Source of the DNA: Pestalotiopsis fici W106-1
Lineage: Eukaryota > Ascomycota > Sordariomycetes > Amphisphaeriales > Sporocadaceae
Direction of reading: 5' to 3'
NCBI RefSeq assembly: GCF_000516985.1
Contig: NW_006917095.1
Span: 2,113,077-2,177,076, forward strand
DNA length: 64,000 nucleotides
Shown here: positions 59,792-64,000 of the stretch, one piece after another
How positions within the stretch are numbered: the first letter of the stretch is position 1
Layout of the letters: each line of letters begins with the position of its first letter
Position numbers and translations under genes: made by a program
The notes under the pieces: model-generated
Told to the model about the DNA's origin: nothing
The model's input: only the letters and a program-made list of their open reading frames with translations
Databases searched by the model: none

Positions 59792-61261
59792 CTAAGGCGG
59801 GAGACCAACTTGTATTCGTGGCCACTCCACCCATTTCCTATGCTCTTTGTCGAGCATTCTGCTCGTGTTTTCTAGCAGGTGCTCAGCCCACCCATCCATG
59901 AACCAACACTTTTTCAAAGTAGTGAGAAGCTGTGCGAAATGGGCAAGAAGCAACAGAGGTATTGGGTCCTTTTCGCGAACACGATCGACAAAGGCGTCGT
60001 CCATGCGATACATCCATGCAAAAACCATTCGATTGTAACCAGGTCCATGGTACTCGCCATTTTCATCGCCATATGTACCCTCGTAGATGGCGGCCAGAAT
60101 GTCATACTCTTTCAAGTATACATCGCGGTGACTGCTAGAGCTGGATTTAACCAAATCACCCAACTCTCCGATATGTTTTTCCCAGTCGACGCGTGGGAAA
60201 TCCTCTCGAAGGCACTGCGCGCGAGAATCTGGAACCTCTGGGCTTTCCGAAGGCCCGAGGGGCGACATGAGTCCTGAGAAGAGTATGTCGGCGTCAAAAA
60301 TTTCTCGGATCAGGCGAAGACCCTTGATCACAGGCCACCAATTGTGCGCTATTTGATCTTCAACTCTGCAAATCAGCAGATCGTTGGGCCCTTTTGGGCC
60401 TGCAGCAAATGTGCAATAGCAAACCATGGTGGCAGACACGTCCAGGGCACCACAATTGGACTCGTTTGCATTCGCTAGAGCTTGCGTGAATGCCGCCAGG
60501 CCATGTTCGAAATGGTACTCGGCCTGTCGTGTATAGTCCCGACGCTGCGCATTGTCGGAAGCCTCCAGGTAGGCCAGGTGGTAGGACGACACTGCAAACA
60601 CTAGATTGAGGACGAAGTGGTGCGAGATGCCGATTTTCGGCACATTGAAAGCCCAGAAATTTGTGATCTTGTCTTTGCGAGACATGGTGCCGGACAGAGA
60701 GCCAGACGTATACGCCGTGAAATGAAGCATAAGCTCAATATTGGCAGTATTGAGCGTGTAGGGATCGTGTATCGCCTCTCTCTTCTCGGGCACACCGGCT
60801 TTTGGCACCGCAGATAGAGCGTTTGCTTCTGTAAACTCTTGCAACCAATCTCTCCTCGGCCGTCCACGGCCCCGCCTGCGACTGGGTATTGCAGTGTCTT
60901 GCGACCTGGTCTGCTGGTTGCCGCTCGTCACACTCCCTGAGCTGCTGGCATGAATGGCGGTGCCCTTGAAATCGCAAGGCAGGCCGAAGCGGAGGCAATT
61001 GGTACATTCTGGCTTGACCTCATCGCACTTGATAGGCAGCTCATCAGTCCTGCAGGCACTTGTAACCCGAGCATGTGACGCGTAGTGCTCACCTTGACCT
61101 TTCTACGTTTGCAATTCCTGACTGCGGATCAGCAAAAATGTACAGGGGTGCTACAAACACATGAGATACTTACCGGCATCCATTTCTTGACTTTCGATGG
61201 GATTTCCTAGGCCTTGTGGTGTTGGCGGCCGGGCTGCTGTCGTCGGTTTTCTCGCTCATGG
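59792..61261 (-). CDS. Zn2Cys6 transcription factor (Upc2-like), zinc cluster possibly damaged
   Basis: Exons (minus) are 61261-61174, 61121-61093 and 61027-59792, giving 450 residues. The zinc cluster reads NCKRRKVK then CDEVKPECTNCLRFGLPC, followed by an SRRRGRGRPRRDWLQEF linker. The body (ELMLHFTAYTSGSL, VPKIGISHHFVLNLVFAVSSYHLAYLE) matches the sterol-uptake-control (Upc2)-like regulator group. The first cluster cysteine is missing from the only continuous frame. The consensus start (KSRNGCRNC) is readable in another frame, offset at a run of five C (plus-strand G5 at 61,199-61,203). The frame recovers only if splicing uses CAG at 61,122-61,124 instead of the AG four bases further on. This may be a true frameshift, an assembly error or a diverged start. 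Intron 2 ends in AAG. Confidence 0.75.
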
Positions 61262-63024
61262 CCGCAGCAGTTGGTGCATGAAATAGCAGCTCAACCACAG
61301 AGGTCTGCTGCTTGTGATCGACTGAGCAACAATCTTAACTTATCTGAGCCGCCGCCGTTGACTTTTACGATCGGAAAGTAACGTGTTTGCTGGTGGAAGC
61401 TCCGTGTATAGTCTCTCTATGCACGCTACCCTCGTAGGATTCAATTGATGAGGTACGGCATTGCCGACTCAAGGGGTTGGCTAAAGTGTTGGTAACGTAA
61501 AAAGCTAGAGTGCAAAGGAGGCTGAGCGGTAGGTCCTCCTGCAGGTACTGGTACCGCTAAAAACGGCACTAAATCCGTCGCCAATTAAACATTTGGGATG
61601 GACACCCGTCAGCGCCCTCATCTTCCCCTGGCAAGCTGGTTAAGCACCAGGCAGCACTTTTACCACAGTTGGGTGGGTATATATTTCAAAATAGTAATTG
61701 TATAATATGCACAGGGAATAACCACGTTTCTTTTTTCTGATTTTGGTCAATCAACTTCACATGTGCTACAAATGCATTCAGCTTACAACCCGAGGAACAC
61801 GTAACTCATGCCACATGCCTCAGTGCTCGCAGATGCCTATTATTACAGTCTGCTGTGTGGAAGTCGCCCGTTTATTGCTAACATCAAAGGCTGAATTAAT
61901 AAAAGCGACTGGATCCGCATCGCATGGAGCCATCTTTGATTCTTCAGTAGTATTTACTCTATTAAATTAACGACACGGCCCTCTTTTGGTCAGTCCCAGG
62001 GATCCTCATGGCATGGAAAGTTGTTTGCATTGAACGCGACCATGGATACCGACATCACTGGTCAAATGCTCTGCATCCAAGCCAAAGCCTATAGTTGTCA
62101 TAATCGTAAGAGTTAAAATCTCTAGACCTTCTGTACTTGAAAATGTATACATTTTGTCTATTGTTTGTGACCTATTGTAGGTATACGTCACTCATGCATG
62201 TATAAACTCGATACTTCGTCATGGACTTCGTTCGTTTTGCACGGGCTGCGCAACCATGTTCATTGTACAACTTAAAGATCTCCCTGAACACATTCCGCCT
62301 TTGCTACAGTAGACAGACATGAATTCCAAAAAGTGATGGTGCATATGGACCTATACTCAAAAGCCCCACCGATTTGGACAGACAGCAACCTCGACCATAA
62401 TGCGCACGCCATACTGTGTCTAACTAATTGAGGCTTCGCTACCTTTTACATAGTAATGTGCCTAAACATCCAGCTCAGCCTGTGAATGGTGGAATTATCG
62501 GCAGTCCCACGCCTGTCATCGGATTATTCTTGCCAGCATTTCAATACAACTGACCAATGCCGGCACGAGTTTCAAGACCCCCCAAACTCGCCTTTCCCTA
62601 CTGATGGTGGGGTTGTTCGTTACAGAAGATATTGAAACAGTTCTCGACCTTTGGACTCGCCATTCAATTGACGCATCTCATTGGGTCGAGCGGATAATCT
62701 CAACGTCTGCCAGGTCTCATTTATGTGAAGCAAGCTGCCCCCCCTCGATCTGGGGGCTGCCCCTCCATCAACCCGCACTGCCTACCCCGACAATATATGG
62801 GCCAAGTAAATAATAGCTGGAGGCGGGGTGGCATCTCGCGTCCAAGATAAACCGATCGCTGTACAGTCGGGACGTCACTATTTTTTTTTTTCTCTCCCTC
62901 TGCGATATTTTTCTCCGTCTGTACTTTTTCCTCTTCTTGTAGCTTGCTAAACATTACACTCTGAAACTCAACCTCACTGCCATACTCATTCCCCAATCAT
63001 AATCCTCCAATCAATCCCTTCAAC
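61262..63024. other. 1.8-kb divergent intergenic region
   Basis: It lies between the second Zn2Cys6 gene and the alcohol dehydrogenase. No coding signal was recognised. A T/C-rich tract (62,880-62,940) precedes the dehydrogenase and is probably its core promoter. Confidence 0.5.
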
Positions 63025-64000
63025 ATGCCCCAGTACGACCAGTATACCGGCTTCCAGGTCAAGTCCCCCGAAACCTGGACCGAGTTCCACAAGAACGAAT
63101 TCGACGTGAAACCCTTTGGCGATTATGATGTAGAGATCAAGATTGAGGCGTGTGGCGTTTGCAGCAGTGATGTCCATACCGTTACTGGAGGTTGGGGTGA
63201 CCAACACTTTCCCTTGGCCGTCGGACACGGTAAGAAAGCATATTGACATTTTCACCTTTCCACTCCCTAGTAAGAAAATAGGTTACTGACAATAAGCGCC
63301 ATACTTAGAAATCGTCGGCAAGGCTCTCCGTGTCGGTCCCAAGGTCACCCTCATCAAGGCCGGCCAGCGTGTCGGCGTGGGCGCCCAGTCGTGGTCGTGT
63401 CTCGAGTGCCGCCAGTGCAAGAACGACAATGAGACGTACTGCGCCAAGCAAATGGACACGTTCGGCGCCGTCTGGCCCGAGACCGGCATCGTCACCCAGG
63501 GTGGTTACTCTTCGCACGTGCGAACACACGAGCACTGGTGAGTCGGAGTCGTCCCTCGCCTACCCAAAGTTGGGGCTATATAAGTAGGCCATGTTATTAA
63601 CACGCAAGCCGTAGGGTGTTCCCCATCCCGGATGCGATTCCAAGTGAGCTCGCCGCACCCATGATGTGCGCCGGCATTACAATGTACAGTCCTCTGGTCC
63701 GAAACGGCGCCGGGCCGGGCAAGAAAGTTGCCATTGTGGGGTTGGGAGGGCTTGGACACTTTGGCGTCTTGTTCGCAAAGGCTCTCGGTGCCGAGACCTG
63801 GGTCATTTCGCGTACGCACAGCAAGGAAGAGGACGCCAAGAAGATGGGTGCCGATGGTTTCCTGGCCACCGCCGACAAGGGCTGGAACGAGCCTCACAAG
63901 TGTAAGTGAAAGAATTGCGCCCCTTTTGTCATGCACCTTGCAGTATGGCTAAACAAATATTGCGACAGTGACCTTTGACCTCATTGTCTCAACTGCCAAT
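63025..64000 (+). CDS. Zinc-dependent NADP alcohol dehydrogenase (Adh6/cinnamyl type), partial
   Basis: Exons are 63025-63229, 63309-63537, 63615-63901 and 63969 onward; the gene runs past the window end after about 251 codons. It is a medium-chain dehydrogenase/reductase. Catalytic zinc ligands lie in EACGVCSSDVHT and GHE (the Glu codon is split by intron 1). The structural zinc site is CLECRQCKNDNETYC. The Rossmann motif is VAIVGLGGLGHFGV. These features and the spacing match the yeast Adh6/Adh7 and plant cinnamyl-alcohol dehydrogenase branch, which reduces a wide range of aldehydes with NADPH in the cytosol. All visible splices keep frame. Family members are near 360 residues, so roughly 110 codons are missing at the right edge. 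Confidence 0.93.

Overview
The window looks like chromosomal DNA of a filamentous ascomycete (Pezizomycotina). The protein genes have short introns of about 45-90 nt, mostly with GTRNGT donors and CTRAY-like branch sites. Fungus-specific families are present: Zn2Cys6 regulators, an RTA1 transporter-like protein, an Akr1 palmitoyltransferase and a heme-less cystathionine beta-synthase. The transposons carry the signature of repeat-induced point mutation (RIP). The general gene set is compatible with Hypocreales, but I cannot fix the genus.

Layout. (1) 1-12,980 is a transposon island. It holds two complete but mutated Ty1/copia-type LTR retrotransposons, both on the minus strand, each with identical-length LTRs and a perfect 5-bp target duplication, inserted 43 bp apart. 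Element 1 is extremely AT-rich. (2) 13,921-19,212 is a large STAND/NLR-type gene next to the island. It encodes an N-terminal membrane segment, a lipase-like alpha/beta hydrolase, a NACHT NTPase and a long HEAT-repeat tail, with one suspicious in-frame stop near the 5' end. (3) 20-30 kb holds a BTB protein, an NmrA/isoflavone-reductase-like oxidoreductase, a secreted type-B carboxylesterase and an unrecognised multi-pass membrane protein. (4) 32-42 kb holds cystathionine beta-synthase, an FtsJ-type methyltransferase and a secreted L-amino-acid oxidase. (5) 42-50 kb holds an acidic Ser/Asp-rich protein with two CxxC pairs and a four-copy dyad array at its 5' end, a uS8m-like mitoribosomal protein, Akr1 and SRP receptor beta. 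(6) 51-64 kb looks like an accessory metabolic neighbourhood: alpha/beta hydrolase, SDR, Zn2Cys6 regulator, RTA1-like membrane protein, second Zn2Cys6 regulator and a zinc alcohol dehydrogenase that runs off the right edge.

How genes may work together. The housekeeping genes (sulfur amino-acid synthesis, SRP receptor, Akr1, mitoribosome) are unlinked in function. The right-hand 51-64 kb block combines several oxidoreductases and hydrolases with two regulators and a membrane protein, so it could be a small catabolic, detoxification or secondary-metabolite cluster; this is inference from composition only.

Exon structures were built by hand from frame continuity, splice signals and family motifs. 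The least certain joins are the NLR 5' end, exons 3-4 of the first Zn2Cys6 gene and the 5' end of the second Zn2Cys6 gene, where a frameshift is suspected.
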